Assembly (NCBI GenBank): GCA_014529385.2
Contig: CM043969.1
Span: forward strand, 69,328,676-69,392,675
DNA length: 64,000 bases
Direction of reading: 5' to 3'
Source: Adiantum capillus-veneris
Lineage: Eukaryota > Streptophyta > Polypodiopsida > Polypodiales > Pteridaceae
The notes under the pieces were generated by a model. It did not search any database. It was not told the DNA's origin and worked only from the letters and a program-made list of their open reading frames with translations. Positions 1 through 10,657 of the stretch are shown in pieces. The translations under genes were made by a program, and so were the position numbers. Numbering within the stretch: position 1 is the first letter of the stretch; every line of letters begins with the position of its first letter.

Positions 1-585
1 ACTTGTTAGAGTCTCTGGGAAAATTTCAACAAGCTTGGACTAATTCTGATCAAGTTTATCAACTGTTTGGTGTCCGCAGACTCTGATTTCGAGAATCTGG
101 CTAAGTCTTACTTTTGGGATCCAAATTTCACCAAAATTGATTTGTGAGGTCTACTTAATGTGCTTGACCTTGTGGTATACTCAAATTTGCAAAATCATCA
201 AGTTTTGAAGCAGATGTAAATAATCGCGATTATTTACTTCTGACAATTTTTTACAAATTTTTGCCTCAACTTTGACACGTATCTGTTAAGCACCTTAAGC
301 TAAGGTCACTAGCCAATTTTCATCCAGTTTGGACAATTTTCGGTCAAATGGTCATCAATTATCTGTCCGCAGAGTAACTTTGCAATTTTAGTCACAAATT
401 TCACTCGAGTGGTCCAAATCTTACCAAATTTGATTTGTGGGCTTATTAGAACATGGTGAAGCTAGTGGTATGCAACATCAACATAAGCCTATGAATCAAA
501 TTTCAACAAGTTTGAACAAATTTTTCCCAAATTTATACTCAAGATTCAAAAAGTCAATACAAACTTTAGTTTTTACCCTATTTTT
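1..585 (-). other. Internal leader of minus-strand LTR element Gypsy-T (no gene)
   Basis: No open frame of useful length is seen. I infer that this is the untranslated leader of the LTR element whose PBS and 5' LTR lie at 6570-7510 on the minus strand, because Copia-A1 (586-5762) interrupts the sequence between them and because a TCGCGA-centred palindrome here (216-237) recurs at 5865-5892 and in part inside the LTR near 6924. The other end of the element would lie left of the window. It could instead be unrelated repeat DNA. Confidence 0.4.
216..237. repeat. Perfect 22-bp palindrome centred on TCGCGA
   Basis: The sequence reads the same on both strands over 22 bases around the core aataatcgcgattatt. 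A 28-bp palindrome with the same core is at 5865-5892 and a partial copy (aatcgcgatt) at 6924-6933. Confidence 0.85.
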
Positions 586-812
586 TGTTACCATATACAT
601 GTGGTAGTGACGTGTGTGAACACACTAGGACCGCCGGGGCATTTTTTCCCTCTTTAGGAGGTTTTTTCCCCCATGCATTGTATATACGCCCATCACTCTA
701 GGGCTATCTATCTTTCCATTGCACACTAAGTAACACACTCTCTATTGTGTGCCTTGAGCTTCCTTTGTCTTCTCCAAGCTGTGTGTGTTTCTCTGCAACC
801 CTAATTCCACCA
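586..812 (+). repeat. Copia-A1 5' LTR
   Basis: This 227-bp direct repeat starts tgttaccatatacatg and is matched by 5536-5762. A TATA-like ttgtatatac lies near 675-685 and could be the promoter core. The primer site follows after a one-base gap, which fixes the right border. Confidence 0.93.
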
Positions 813-813
813 A

Positions 814-825
814 TTGGTATCAGAG
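814..825 (+). promoter_or_regulatory. Primer binding site (initiator tRNA-Met type)
   Basis: The sequence tggtatcagagc is the usual plant LTR-element primer site, complementary to the 3' end of initiator tRNA-Met. Minus-strand DNA synthesis would start here. Confidence 0.9.
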
Positions 826-1174
826 CAGGTTGCATCCTCCTGGGCTTAGTTACTAGCTGCTCCAGTACACGCCTGCTCACTTTCTCCGATTTCAATGAGC
901 TTTGGCGAGCGTTCGCAGGTCGACAAATACTTCGGGAAAGCTTGTAGAGCTTGGTCTACTCAGATTTTCGATTTCGGCTCGTTTCGGCCTCTGTCTCCAC
1001 TACAGGCAGTACTGCACAGGCTATTTCGTCATTTTGTGCATAATTTTTGTCAGTGTTGTTTTCCGCATAACAGGTGCCTTATAGTCTTCTACGGTTTGTG
1101 CTATATAGCACATGTCGTTCCCGCTCTGTTTCTCCTATTTTCGGACAGTTTTCACATCAGGTGCAACATTTACC

Positions 1175-2683
1175 ATGGCTGACAACAACAACACAGATGT
1201 GTTCAAGATGTTTGTTGCTGAGGACAGGTTGGATGGGGACAACTACCCTATGTGGTCTTATATGATGCAACATGTTCTTGTGTCAAAGGGTGTCTGGAAC
1301 ATTGTGCAGGGCATTGATGTACGTCCTGGTTCTGAGGATGTAGGCGATGTTGAGGATGTTGCAGGCCTTGTTGCAAGGATTTCAGCTGCTACAGTTGTTT
1401 TGACTACGGCAGAACAAGCTCGTTGGGATGTTAAGGATGTGCAGGCTCATGCATTGATTGCGTTGTTTGTGAAGCGCACCATTGTTCCTCACATCCGTTC
1501 AGCAAAATCTGCAAAACAGGCTTGGGATATTCTAGCAGGTCTTTATGCAAGCCACAATGAGGCTAAAATTGCTTTGTTGCGTAAAGAGCTGGAGTCGAAG
1601 ATTATGCATGAGGAATATGATATGGACACTTTCCTTGCTAGTGTCAAGGATATCAATGAGCAACTTATTTCTGCAGGTGAAGTCATTTCAAACAGTTCCC
1701 TTGTGCAGACTGTTCTTGATGCCTTACCAGATTCCTACCAGACTTTTTCTAGTACTTGGAGACTTATGACCCAAGGAAATTCAGAAGTTGTCAAGTTTGA
1801 TGCATTATGCACATTGCTGTTGCAAGAGTCACTTTCCAGAAAAAACAAGCCTAGGCAGCGTGCAGTTGAACAGGCTTTTATTGCTTCTCAAAGAAAGGGT
1901 GGTAACAGCAATGCAGCCACTTCTTATGGCTTTGCTGCGAGTGGCAAAAATTCTGTTCCTAATGCTTTTGCTGGCAGCACTTCGTCTGGCAATTCTGGTG
2001 ATAAGGGCAAAAAGAAGTTGCGTTGCCATTATTGTAAAGCTAATGATCACTTGATCAAGTCGTGTCCTAAGTTGAAGGCCAAAGAGGCTAAGAAGAAAGA
2101 GGGTGGTTCCACTGCAAATGCTGGTTCCACAACAAATGCAGCCATTGTTGAGTCTTCTGTGAAAGGAGATTGTGATGCTGATGTTGATGCAGAATGGGCT
2201 TTTAGCGCAGAGTGCACTTACAATCCTGCTGTCCATGATGCATGCTTGTCAGTTGCTGCATATTCAAATGTGTGGTATTTCGACAGTGGTGCTACAAAGC
2301 ACATTACCTCACCTCGTGAATTGTTTACCTCTCTCAACTCTGTCCCTGATGGGAATTCTGTCACTTGTGCCAACAATGCCTCTTATCCGGTTCAGGGAGT
2401 TGGAAAGATTGTGCTTACTGCTGCAAATGGCAGTTCTTTCATACTTGTTGATGCACTTTATGTACCTGGGATCAAGAAGAATCTCTTGTCTGTATCCGCA
2501 CTTGCTAGACTTGGACTTGTAGTCAAATTTGTGGATGACAGATGTACAATTCATGATCTCAGGTTTGGTGAGATGAAATTGTTGCATCAGGCCTTTTGTG
2601 CCGTGGGCTGTAGAAGCTCACTTTGTATGACAAGTGTGGACAAAATTTTGCAAATGCTGTTGCAGATTCAAGGGCTATTTTAG
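1175..2683 (+). pseudogene. gag-pol: Copia-A1 Gag and protease (start of broken gag-pol)
   Basis: Translation most likely starts at the ATG at 1175 (MADNNNTDVF), as the related Copia-A3 copy also begins its Gag at an equivalent site; the open frame extends further upstream but without conserved sequence. The first 200 residues or so are UBN2-type copia Gag. A CCHC zinc knuckle (CHYCKANDHLIKSC) is at 2024-2065 and binds RNA in the particle. The aspartic protease motif DSGA is at 2282-2293 in the context FDSGATKHIT. After about 2570-2620 the frame is lost by a frameshift and the original frame ends at a stop at 2681; the downstream part continues in the +1 register from about 2600. Confidence 0.88.
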
Positions 2684-4287
2684 ATGCAAAACTTTGGCAT
2701 GCACGTTTTCGTCATCTGAATTTTGCCAGTTTGCTACGTTTGCAAAAATCTAATATGGTTGCTTCTTTGCCACCTCTTGAAGCACCTGTCAAACATGTTT
2801 GTGAAGGCTGTATTTTGGGGAAGATGCAACGTTCTAAGTTTCCAAAGGATGGTTCAGTTCGGGCCACATGCGTGTTGCAGCTTGTGCATAGTGATGTTTG
2901 TGGACCCATGCAAACTCCGTCCTTGGGCAATTACCTGTACTTCGTGACTTTCATTGATGATTACTCGAGGCATGCATGGGTATTTTCACTTAAAGCGAAG
3001 TCCGAAGTTTTTATGTGCTTCAAATAATTTTTGGCTATGGCTGAAAATGTCTCGAAATGTACTATGGGCAACCTCCGTTCCGATCGAGGGGGGGAGTATA
3101 TGTCTCATGAATTTAATGCATTTCTGGCTAGTCGTGGGATAAAACACCAATGTACAGTGCCTTATACACCTCAACAAAATGGTGTTGCTAAGAGGAAAAA
3201 CAGGTCACTGACAGAAATTGCACGATGTATGGTCAAAAGTCAAGCTTTGCCGCATTCTTTTTGGCTTGAGGCCATCATGTGTGCCACTTATGTACTTAAC
3301 AGGTGTCCTACGAAAGCTTTGCAGTCTATTACTCCATATGAAGCATGGCATGGTAGAAAGCCTTCTATTGAGCACATGCGTGTTTTTGGCTGTTTGGCAT
3401 ATGCTTTGGTGCCACAAGTGCAGCGCAGAAAATTGGATGATAAGGCTGTCAAATGTATTTTTGTTGGTTATAGTACTGAAAGCAAAGGTTACAGGTTGTA
3501 TCATCCGCAAACAAAACGTATTCCGGTTTCTCGGGATGTAGTGTTTGTGGAAGATTTTGTTCAGCCCTTGCTGTCATGTACTAGAGACAGTAATGTAAGC
3601 TCACAGGACATTTATGACACTTTGTTTCCTCTTTTCAGTGGTGGAAATACGAATGTAAGTTCCAATGAGGCAAATGTACAGCTCATGGGGGTTTCTGAAA
3701 ATGTTTTAGATCAGCCTATTACTTATGCAGATGTACATGATGTACTTGATGAGGAAAGGGCTGAAAATGAGCAGGCTAGAGGTATGCCAAAATGGTTGGT
3801 GCACACTTTGCGTGACAGTAAATTGGATGCACCTTTGTCTAGTCGTACTCGTTCAGGCTCTCGCCATGCATCTTATGCATCAAATTGTTATGCTTTGGCT
3901 GTGTCTATCTTACATGATGTTGAGGAGCATCTGTCTTTTGATGAAGCAAAGAATTTAGAAAATTGGATGGATGTCATGCAATCAAAATATGATGCACTTA
4001 TAGAAAATGACACATGGACTTTATGTGATTTGCCTCCTGTAAAAAAGGCCATTGGTACGAAGTGGGTTTACAAGTTGAAATGCAAGCCGGATGGTGAGAT
4101 TGATCGCCATAAGGCTCGACTTGTTGCAAAGGGTTATGCACAACAAAAAGGCATAGATTATGAAGAGACTTTTGCTCCCACTTGTCGTATGACTACTGTG
4201 CATTTTCTATGTGCATTGGCAGCTCATTTTGGTTGGGATGTACATCAATCAAACATTGTTACTGCTTTCTTGAATGGTGACATTTAA
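2600..4287 (+). pseudogene. gag-pol: Copia-A1 integrase and N-terminal half of reverse transcriptase
   Basis: This frame opens with the GAG-pre-integrase zinc region (WHARFRHLNF, then CEGC) and continues into the integrase core. The catalytic triad would be Asp 2893 (HSD), Asp 3082 (RSDRGGEY) and Glu 35 residues later, but codon 3190 reads AAG (GVAKRKNR), so the catalytic Glu is Lys. A TAA at 3025-3027 interrupts the frame inside the core. The RVT_2 domain begins near 3955. Motif A reads HQSNIVTAFLNG, with Asn (4252-4254) where copia RTs carry the metal-binding Asp. A one-base loss near 4285 makes the frame stop at 4287. Confidence 0.88.
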
Positions 4288-5527
4288 GGAAGTTTATGTA
4301 ACGCAGCCTCGCGGTTTTGTCATAAAAGGACAAGAGGACAAAGTGTGAAAATGTAACAAGGCTTTGTATGGGTTGAAGCAATCTCCTCGTGCTTGGTATG
4401 AGAAAGCTGACACTCATTTGGTCAAACAAGGCTTTCGTAACAGTCCAACAGAAAGCACATTGTATGTAAAGCGTGAGGGTGAGGTACTTCTCATTGTGGT
4501 TCTTTATGTCGATGATTTGCTGATCACTGGACCAAATGAGAGACATATTGCTGATTTTAAGGCTGATTTGAATGCTACTTTCAAGATGGAAGATTTGGGG
4601 TTGTTGCATCATTACTTGGGTATACAGTTTAAGCAGTGTGATGGTGGTATTGCCTTATGTCAAAAAAGTTACATACAGACATTGCTATGTAAGTTTGGAC
4701 TTGAGGATTGCAAACCTATTGCCACTCCAATGGAAACAAGTTTGAAGTTGAGTCTACATGATGCTGGCGATCTTGCTGATATCACTCTTTACCAAACTAC
4801 TGTTGGCTGCCTTATTTATGTATGCAACACGAGGCCAGATATTCAGTTTGCAGTCTCACAGGTCAACAGATTCATGCATAGCCCAGGGTCTAAGCATTGG
4901 CAGGCTGTGAAGAGGATTTTCCGCTACCTTAGTGGCACTTTACATCTTGGCTTGTTTTATCCCAAGGGGGGATCATTGCCGCCAGACTTACATGCTTTTT
5001 CGGACTCAGATTGGGCTGGTTGTTTTGACACGCGAGTGTCCACAAATGGTTTTTGTTTCATGCTTGGCAGTTCATGTATATCATGGTTGAGCAAGAAGCA
5101 ACCTACTGTGGCCACTTTGAGTTGTGAGGCTGAGTACAGGGCAGTCTTCACAACTACGGTTGAGTGTGTATGGCTCAGACGCCTTATGGCTGATTTGGGT
5201 GTTGGATAGGACAATGCCAACACTATCTACACTGACAGTCAGAGCGCATTGGCAGTTGCGAGGAACCCAGTTTTTCATGCCCGCACAAATCACATTGAGG
5301 TGCATTACCACTATGTCAGGGAGAGGCTCTCAGCAGGAGAGATCAGCTTGGCTTATGTGCCAACACAAGACAACCTTGCAGATCTTTTCACAAAGGCATT
5401 GTCTCGTGAGAAGCTTGAAGCTTTCCGCAAAGCTTTGGGCTACTCCCCTTTGTGGACTGATCCTGTCCTTAGGGCATGGAACTTCCCTTTACTCATGTGC
5501 CAGCTCTCGTTCACCGCATCACTCTAG
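4288..5527 (+). pseudogene. gag-pol: Copia-A1 C-terminal RT and RNase H
   Basis: The frame resumes with EDKVxKCNKALYGLKQSPRAW; a TGA at 4346-4348 stands for a Cys codon. The RT catalytic YVDD is at 4505-4516. RNase H follows (FSDSDWAGC, SCEAEYRA, YTDSQSALAVARNP) and the protein would end at 5527, just before the polypurine tract. A TAG at 5207-5209 splits the RNase H. Similarity to the 7509 and 10206 fragments supports the reading. Confidence 0.88.
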
Positions 5528-5535
5528 GGGGGATT
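5522..5535 (+). promoter_or_regulatory. Copia-A1 polypurine tract
   Basis: The purine-rich ctctaggggggatt directly precedes the 3' LTR and would prime plus-strand DNA synthesis. Confidence 0.8.
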
Positions 5536-5762
5536 TGTTACCATATACATGTGGTAGTGATGTGAGTGAACACACTAGGACCGCCGGGGCATTTTTTCCC
5601 TCTTTAGGAGGTTTTTTCCCCCGTGCATTGTATATACGCCCATCACTCTAGGGCTATCTATCTTTCCATTGCACACTAAGTAACACACTCTCTATTGTGT
5701 GCCTTGAGCTTCCTTCGTCTTCTCCAAGCTGTGTGTGTTTCTCTACAACCCTAATTCCAACA
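5536..5762 (+). repeat. Copia-A1 3' LTR
   Basis: This is the second copy of the 227-bp LTR, beginning tgttacc and ending ccaaca. It is followed by the ttttt target duplication. Confidence 0.93.
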
Positions 5763-6569
5763 TTTTTTGCCAGTTTAGTGATCCAAATCTTTTGGGCCTT
5801 TACAAAAGGCATTTATACACATGCATTGAGTCAACGGTATGAACCTTGGGCCAATTTAGAGCAGAAAGTTAATAATCGCGATTATTAACTTTAGGCTTGA
5901 AATGAGTACTTTTTGGTAATTTTCTCAAAGACAGTCTTTTTATGATGTTTTTAAAGCCTATAAATCAAGTCAAAACTTAATTTGGCCTAAAATGTCAAGA
6001 AAAAGTAAATAATCTCACTTTTTGGTCAACTTCTTGAAATTTTTACCTCGAAGTGTCTTTGAGATTACCCACTGGTTCGGAAAACTCTTAGGCTTACTCT
6101 CCAGTCGGATTGAGTGAATTAGAGTCTTTTCAACCTATTTCTAGCCGTAGACCTGAAATTCTGCAACTTTACATAAACAACTCACAAATGATTCGTTTGG
6201 AGTGAGCAATGTTCTGAAATGCACCTCGTATCCTACTTACCCTACTCCTAGATTCTCATGCAATGGGGTTGTGGAAAGTGTCCACAAACAGTCGTTTTCT
6301 TGTGTTTTTTATGTTTTTCAGAGTCTCGATCTTAAGACTTGTCTCGCCTACCAATCATTCTCCAAATCCTAATCTAAATCTACAATCCTACAGTCCTAAA
6401 GGTACTCAGCAAGTACAATTACTTCCAAGCTACCTCTACACAGCAAAAGACGACAATCTTAAACTATGCGGCTTCTAAAAGAGAGTTTTGAACTCTAGGC
6501 GAACCTAGAGGAAGTTAAAGGACAACTACACAAGATGCTCGTGTTTTTTCCTAGTTTAGGTCTCTTCAA
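5763..6569 (-). other. Gypsy-T leader, continued (no gene)
   Basis: There is no supported reading frame. The stretch lies between the Gypsy-T primer site and the Copia-A1 insertion, so on the minus strand it is the first 0.8 kb of that element's internal region. Confidence 0.45.
5865..5892. repeat. Perfect 28-bp palindrome centred on TCGCGA
   Basis: Bases 5865-5878 are the exact reverse complement of 5879-5892, around the core aataatcgcgattatt. It lies just outside the Copia-A1 3' end, 103 bp after the LTR. Confidence 0.9.
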
Positions 6570-6587
6570 TCCCCGGCAGCGGTGTCA
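6570..6587 (-). promoter_or_regulatory. Primer binding site of Gypsy-T
   Basis: On the minus strand this reads TGACACCGCTGCCGGGGA, close to the TGGCGCCGTTGCCGGGGA class of primer sites known from Athila/Tat-type gypsy elements. It lies two bases inside a CA-ending LTR, as expected. Confidence 0.65.
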
Positions 6588-6589
6588 AA

Positions 6590-7510
6590 TGTGGGACGCA
6601 TGTCTAACCTCACTATCCTATCTTATTGTAGTATTAGCGAGAACCACGATTAATTTGTCAAACCATGGGACGAAGCCGACTTGACTAGTGCATAGAGGCT
6701 ACAAGAGGTTGTCAATCTCTTGGAAAACAACTAACAACTCGTATCTAACTCAAGCTACACTCAAGTGACTGAAATCACCAAAAGCCAATCGCTCATCGGC
6801 AAGCAAATCACATCCGTTACAGCATCAAATGACATCCAAATGTAACGAAACTTCTAGGACAAGTTTATAAAACCTAAGCACACATTCCTATGGCCTCAAA
6901 CCCCACTTTAGGTCAAGTTTCAAAATCGCGATTATTAGTAGTAGTGGATTTTTGACCTAGTCGTTTTCGACCCAGAATGCATCTAAATGCTTAGCAATGA
7001 TGCCCCAACACCCCACCTATGCTTAGTTTTTGATTTTAAAGTGTAAATTCCCAATTATGATGAAATTAGGCCGTGGGTCAACGACGCCAAAAGCTACAAA
7101 ATACTGTGAATGGCTTACGTCAATGCGTAGAGCTCTTACCTGCGGTTGCAATGCAACAAAAGCAATCGCAATGTGACAACCGGAGAGGGAGTAGGAAACG
7201 CGAAAAGGAGAGAAGTGAGTGCCGTTAGCTAACACTGTGTATTTCTTATCCAAAAACTTATAAAAAACTTACAAAAATTGGCTTTTATACCTTAGCCAAG
7301 GTTTTTGGGTGGTCAAAACTAATAATCTAGAGTTCTACCAAAGTTGGGAATAGACAGGTTGATACAATCTGGAAGCTTGTAGCCCGGGCTCATTAATTAC
7401 AAAGTTTACCAAGAAAATAGGAGTTACAATATTCTGGATTTATCAAATAATAATTGTTTTACAAGGAGAACTCCGAAAAATGGTGTCCGTGTTAGCTTGA
7501 TGCTAACACA
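6590..7510 (-). repeat. 5' LTR of minus-strand element Gypsy-T
   Basis: On the minus strand the segment starts TGTGTTAGC at 7510 and ends CCCACA at 6590, with the primer site just beyond. A good TATA box (TATAAAAG, plus-strand 7282-7289) sits about 225 bp into the LTR, as for a U3 promoter. The first 22 bp of the LTR contain an inverted repeat GTGTTAGC/GCTAACAC (7489-7509). To the right lies Copia-A RNase H sequence, which I take to be the target. The partner LTR is outside the window, so the length (921 bp) is not confirmed by comparison. Confidence 0.65.
7282..7289 (-). promoter_or_regulatory. TATA box in Gypsy-T LTR
   Basis: The minus strand reads GGTATAAAAGCC. Its place about 225 bp from the LTR start fits a retroelement promoter. 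Confidence 0.55.
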
Positions 7511-7972
7511 TGTATATCATGGTTGAGCAAGAAGCAACCTACTGTGGCCACTTCGAGTTGTGAGGCTGAGTACATGACAGTCTTCACAGCTACGGTTGAG
7601 TGTGTATGGCTCAGACGCCTTATGGTTGATTTGGCTGTTGGACAGGACACTGCCAACACTATCTACACTGACAGTCAGAGCACATTGGCAGTTGCGAGGA
7701 ACCCAGTTTTTCATGTTCGCACAAAGCACATTGAGGTGCATTACCACTATGTCAGGGAGAGGCTCTCAGCAGGAAAGATCAACTTGGCTTATGTGCCAAC
7801 ACAAGACAACCTTGCAAATCTTTTCACAAAGGCATTGTTTCGTGAGAAGCTCAAAGCTTTCCGCAAAGGTTTGGCCTTACTCCCCTTTGTGGAATGATCA
7901 TGTCCTCAAGGCATGGCACTTCCCTTTACTCATGTGTTAGCTCTCGTTCAACGCATCACTCCAGAGGGGATT
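7509..7972 (+). pseudogene. Copia-A RNase H fragment (3' part of an older copy, A0)
   Basis: The translation from 7523 (SKKQPTVATSSCEAEY, YTDSQSTLAVARNPVFH, VPTQDNLANLFTKAL) matches the C-terminal RNase H of Copia-A1, and a Copia-A LTR follows. The 5' side breaks exactly at the Gypsy-T LTR terminus. The likely explanation is that Gypsy-T inserted into this Copia-A copy, leaving the rest beyond the left window edge; tgtat at 7511-7515 would then be the target duplication. A frameshift occurs near 7870. Confidence 0.85.
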
Positions 7973-8199
7973 TGTTACCATATACATGTGGTAGCGATGT
8001 GTGTGAACACTCTAGGACCTCCGGGGCATTTTTCCCCTCTTTAGGAGGTTTTTTCCCCCGTGCATTGTCTATACACCCATCACTCTAGGGCTATCTACCT
8101 TTCCATTGCACACTAAGTAATAAACGCTCAGTTGTGTGCCTTGAGTTTCCTTCGTCTTCTCCAAGCTGTGTGCGTTTCTCTGCAACCCTAATTCCAACA
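7973..8199 (+). repeat. Copia-A 3' LTR of truncated copy A0
   Basis: This 227-bp sequence begins tgttaccatatacatg and ends attccaaca, the same length as the Copia-A1 LTRs. A ccagaggggatt polypurine tract precedes it. Confidence 0.92.
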
Positions 8200-9539
8200 A
8201 TCCATTGTTGAACCATTGTAAGGAAGGGTTGGTTGCCCTTATCTCTTGACTCCACTATTGATGGTTTGTCACCTTTGTGTGTAGGAAACGAAACCACTTG
8301 GTTGTCCTTAGTATGTTGAATGTGGACTTTATCAGAGCTCCAATCAATATGTACATTGTGCTTTCTTTGCCATGACTTTATCAGAGCTCGCTGACCAAGC
8401 AATAAAGGGTGTTGCTTTGGCTTATCTTCTACCGCATCAAATTTATGCGGATAGACATACTGGTTACTTTGGACCATTATGAATATCCATCCCATTGCCT
8501 TGATTGAATGCTCCAAATAGCTTTGAATGTCTTGTTGTGTGGGATAGAGTTGTTTCGGAGTTGTAACATTAGGAGAAAGTTGGACTTAATTTTGGGCCCT
8601 GTAAGAAACGCCAACTCAACATAGAGAGAGGTAATCTTAGAAAATATGAAAGTAGTTTTTTAGAATTCTAATTTGCATAGTACATACGTAAAAGTTTGCT
8701 CGATCACTTGAATGTATGCTCGTACATAATGCTTTTTGAGAGCCCAACTTAAGTGTGCACAAAAATCTATGTTCCTGAATGTTAATGAGTGATGTGATGT
8801 ACAATGAGATAAACACATCAAAGAAGTTTTCAAAATACAAAAAGAATACCACGAATGCATCCGAAACGTCAAAAAACCTTAGGATAGCACTTTAGAATGC
8901 TGAAATCCGACATCTCTAGCTCAAGATATGGCATTTTTAAGCCTCTAGGCCTCATGAGGTCAGAACCAAGCGAGTAGAGGCCCTAGAGACCCCTCAGAGG
9001 CCTCTATTCGCTTGGTTCTGACTTCTTCTTAGTCTTTAATAGTACCTATCAATCGTTATCCAGTACGATCCATTCAAATTCAAATTGCAAGTAGCTCATG
9101 AAAAGGTATTTGATGCGTGTGCGAGTTGCACACGTACAAGTACCAAACTTTATAGGATAGCAACATAGCGTCATAAAAAGGCGTTCGGCGCTTGTGCAAG
9201 ATGTCACTATCAAGTGCCTTCTTTTTCTAGTGATAGGGATAATTTCACCCAAAAGGTTTTCATGGAAATTTTCAAATATAAGAACAAAGGTTTTCTCAAC
9301 GTAACGTTAGCCTTCTTCCTATTGGCTAAGGAGCATTCTCTCACTAGAGCTAAAAGGCCCGAAAATGAGTCCAAATTTCTTCTAATGGCTATTTGTATAA
9401 GCTGTAGGAAATAAGATTTCCTTAAGGTCCCGAATTTAGAAGCGCATTTACTGCTACTTGATTATTTCCAACCTTGCCTTTGATTGTGGGATCCAATGTA
9501 TTCTTTTCATCAAATTGTGTTATTTCAAGTGTATTACCA
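8200..9539. other. Gene-free spacer
   Basis: No protein motif or recognisable repeat was found apart from the strong inverted repeat at 8959-9022. Open frames here are short and show no conserved pattern. Confidence 0.6.
8959..9022. repeat. Inverted repeat, 24-bp arms, 16-base loop
   Basis: Arms 8959-8982 and 8999-9022 pair at 23 of 24 positions (the arms start gtcagaaccaagcga). Transcribed from either strand, this would fold into a stable hairpin. Confidence 0.85.
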
Positions 9540-9766
9540 TGCTAGAATTAGGGTTGCAGGAAAACACACATAGCTTGGAGAAGACGAAGGAAGCTCAAGG
9601 CACATAGCTGAGAGTGTATTACTTAGTGTGCAATGGAAAGATAGATAGCCATAGAGTGATGGGCGTATATACAATGCACGAAAGAAAAAACCTCCTAAAG
9701 AGGGAAAAAATGTGCTGGCGGTCCTAGTGTATTCACACACATCACTACCACATGTATATGGTAACA
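9540..9766 (-). repeat. Copia-A2 3' LTR
   Basis: Read on the minus strand it starts TGTTACCATATACATG and, at 227 bp, ends in a mutated ATTCTAGCA. A polypurine tract (minus-strand CTAGGGGGGATT) lies at 9767-9778. Confidence 0.9.
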
Positions 9767-9774
9767 AATCCCCC

Positions 9775-10657
9775 CTAGGAGTGATGCGGTGAACAAGGGT
9801 TGGCATGTAAGGGGAAGTGCCATGCCTTGATGACATGATCAGTCCACAAAGGGGAGCAAGCCCAAAGCTTTGCGAAAAGCTTCTCACGAGACAATGCCTT
9901 TGTGAAAAGATCTGCAAGGTTGTCTTGTGTTGGCACGTAAGCCAAGCTAATCTCTCCTACTGAGAGCCTCTCCCTGACATAGTGGTAATGCATCTCAATG
10001 TGCTTTGTGGGAGCATGAAAAACTGGGTTCCTCGCAACTGCCAATGCGCTTTGACTGTCAGTGTAGATGATGTTGGCAATGTCTTGTCCAACACCCAAAT
10101 CAGCCATAAAGCTTCTGAGCCATACACACTCAATCGTAGCTGTGAAGATTGCCCTGTACTTAGCCTCACAATTAGAAGTGGCCACAGTTGGTTGCTTATT
10201 GCTCAATCATGAAATACATGAACTGCCAAGCATGAAACAAAAAGTACTTGTGGACACTTGCGTGTCATAACAACCAGCCTAATCTGAGTCCAAAAAAGCA
10301 TGTAAATCTGGCGACAATGATCCCCCCTTGGGATAAAACAAGCCAGGATGCAAAGTGCCACTCAAGTAGCAAACAATCCTCTTGATTGCCTGCCAATGCT
10401 TAGACCCTGGGCTATGCATAAATCTATTGACCTATGAGACTGCAAATTGAATATCCAGCCTCGTGTTGCATACATACATGAGGTAGACAACAGTAGTTTG
10501 GTAAAGAGTGAAATCAGTAGGATCACCAACATCATGTAGAATCAACTTCAAACCTGTTTCCATGGGAGTGGCAATAGGTTTGCAATCCTCAAGTCCAAAC
10601 TTACATAGCAATGTTTCTATGTAACTTTTCTGACACAAGGCAATACCACCATCACAC
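9775..10657 (-). pseudogene. Copia-A2 RNase H and RT C-terminus
   Basis: Minus-strand translation of 10206-9775 gives SNKQPTVATSNCEAKYRA and YTDSQSALAVARNP, matching the Copia-A1 RNase H. The region 10638-10432 gives the RT connection (KSYIETLLCKFGLEDCKPIATPMET). Stops and frameshifts separate the parts, so this is a relic. Confidence 0.85.

Larger units (their letters stand above)
586..5762 (+). mobile_element. Copia-A1, complete-ended Ty1/copia retrotransposon
   Basis: The element has two 227-bp LTRs (586-812 and 5536-5762) that begin tgttacc and end ca, a tRNA-Met type primer site (814-825), a polypurine tract just before the 3' LTR, and a 5-bp target duplication ttttt (581-585 and 5763-5767; the T-run makes its exact limits ambiguous). 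By eye the LTRs differ at 6 of 227 positions. Coding order is Gag, protease, integrase, RT, RNase H, typical of plant Ty1/copia. It cannot be autonomous: there are frameshifts near 2570-2620 and 4287, in-frame stops at 3025, 4346 and 5207, and the integrase catalytic Glu is Lys. It lies inside the Gypsy-T leader, so it is younger than that element. Confidence 0.95.
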
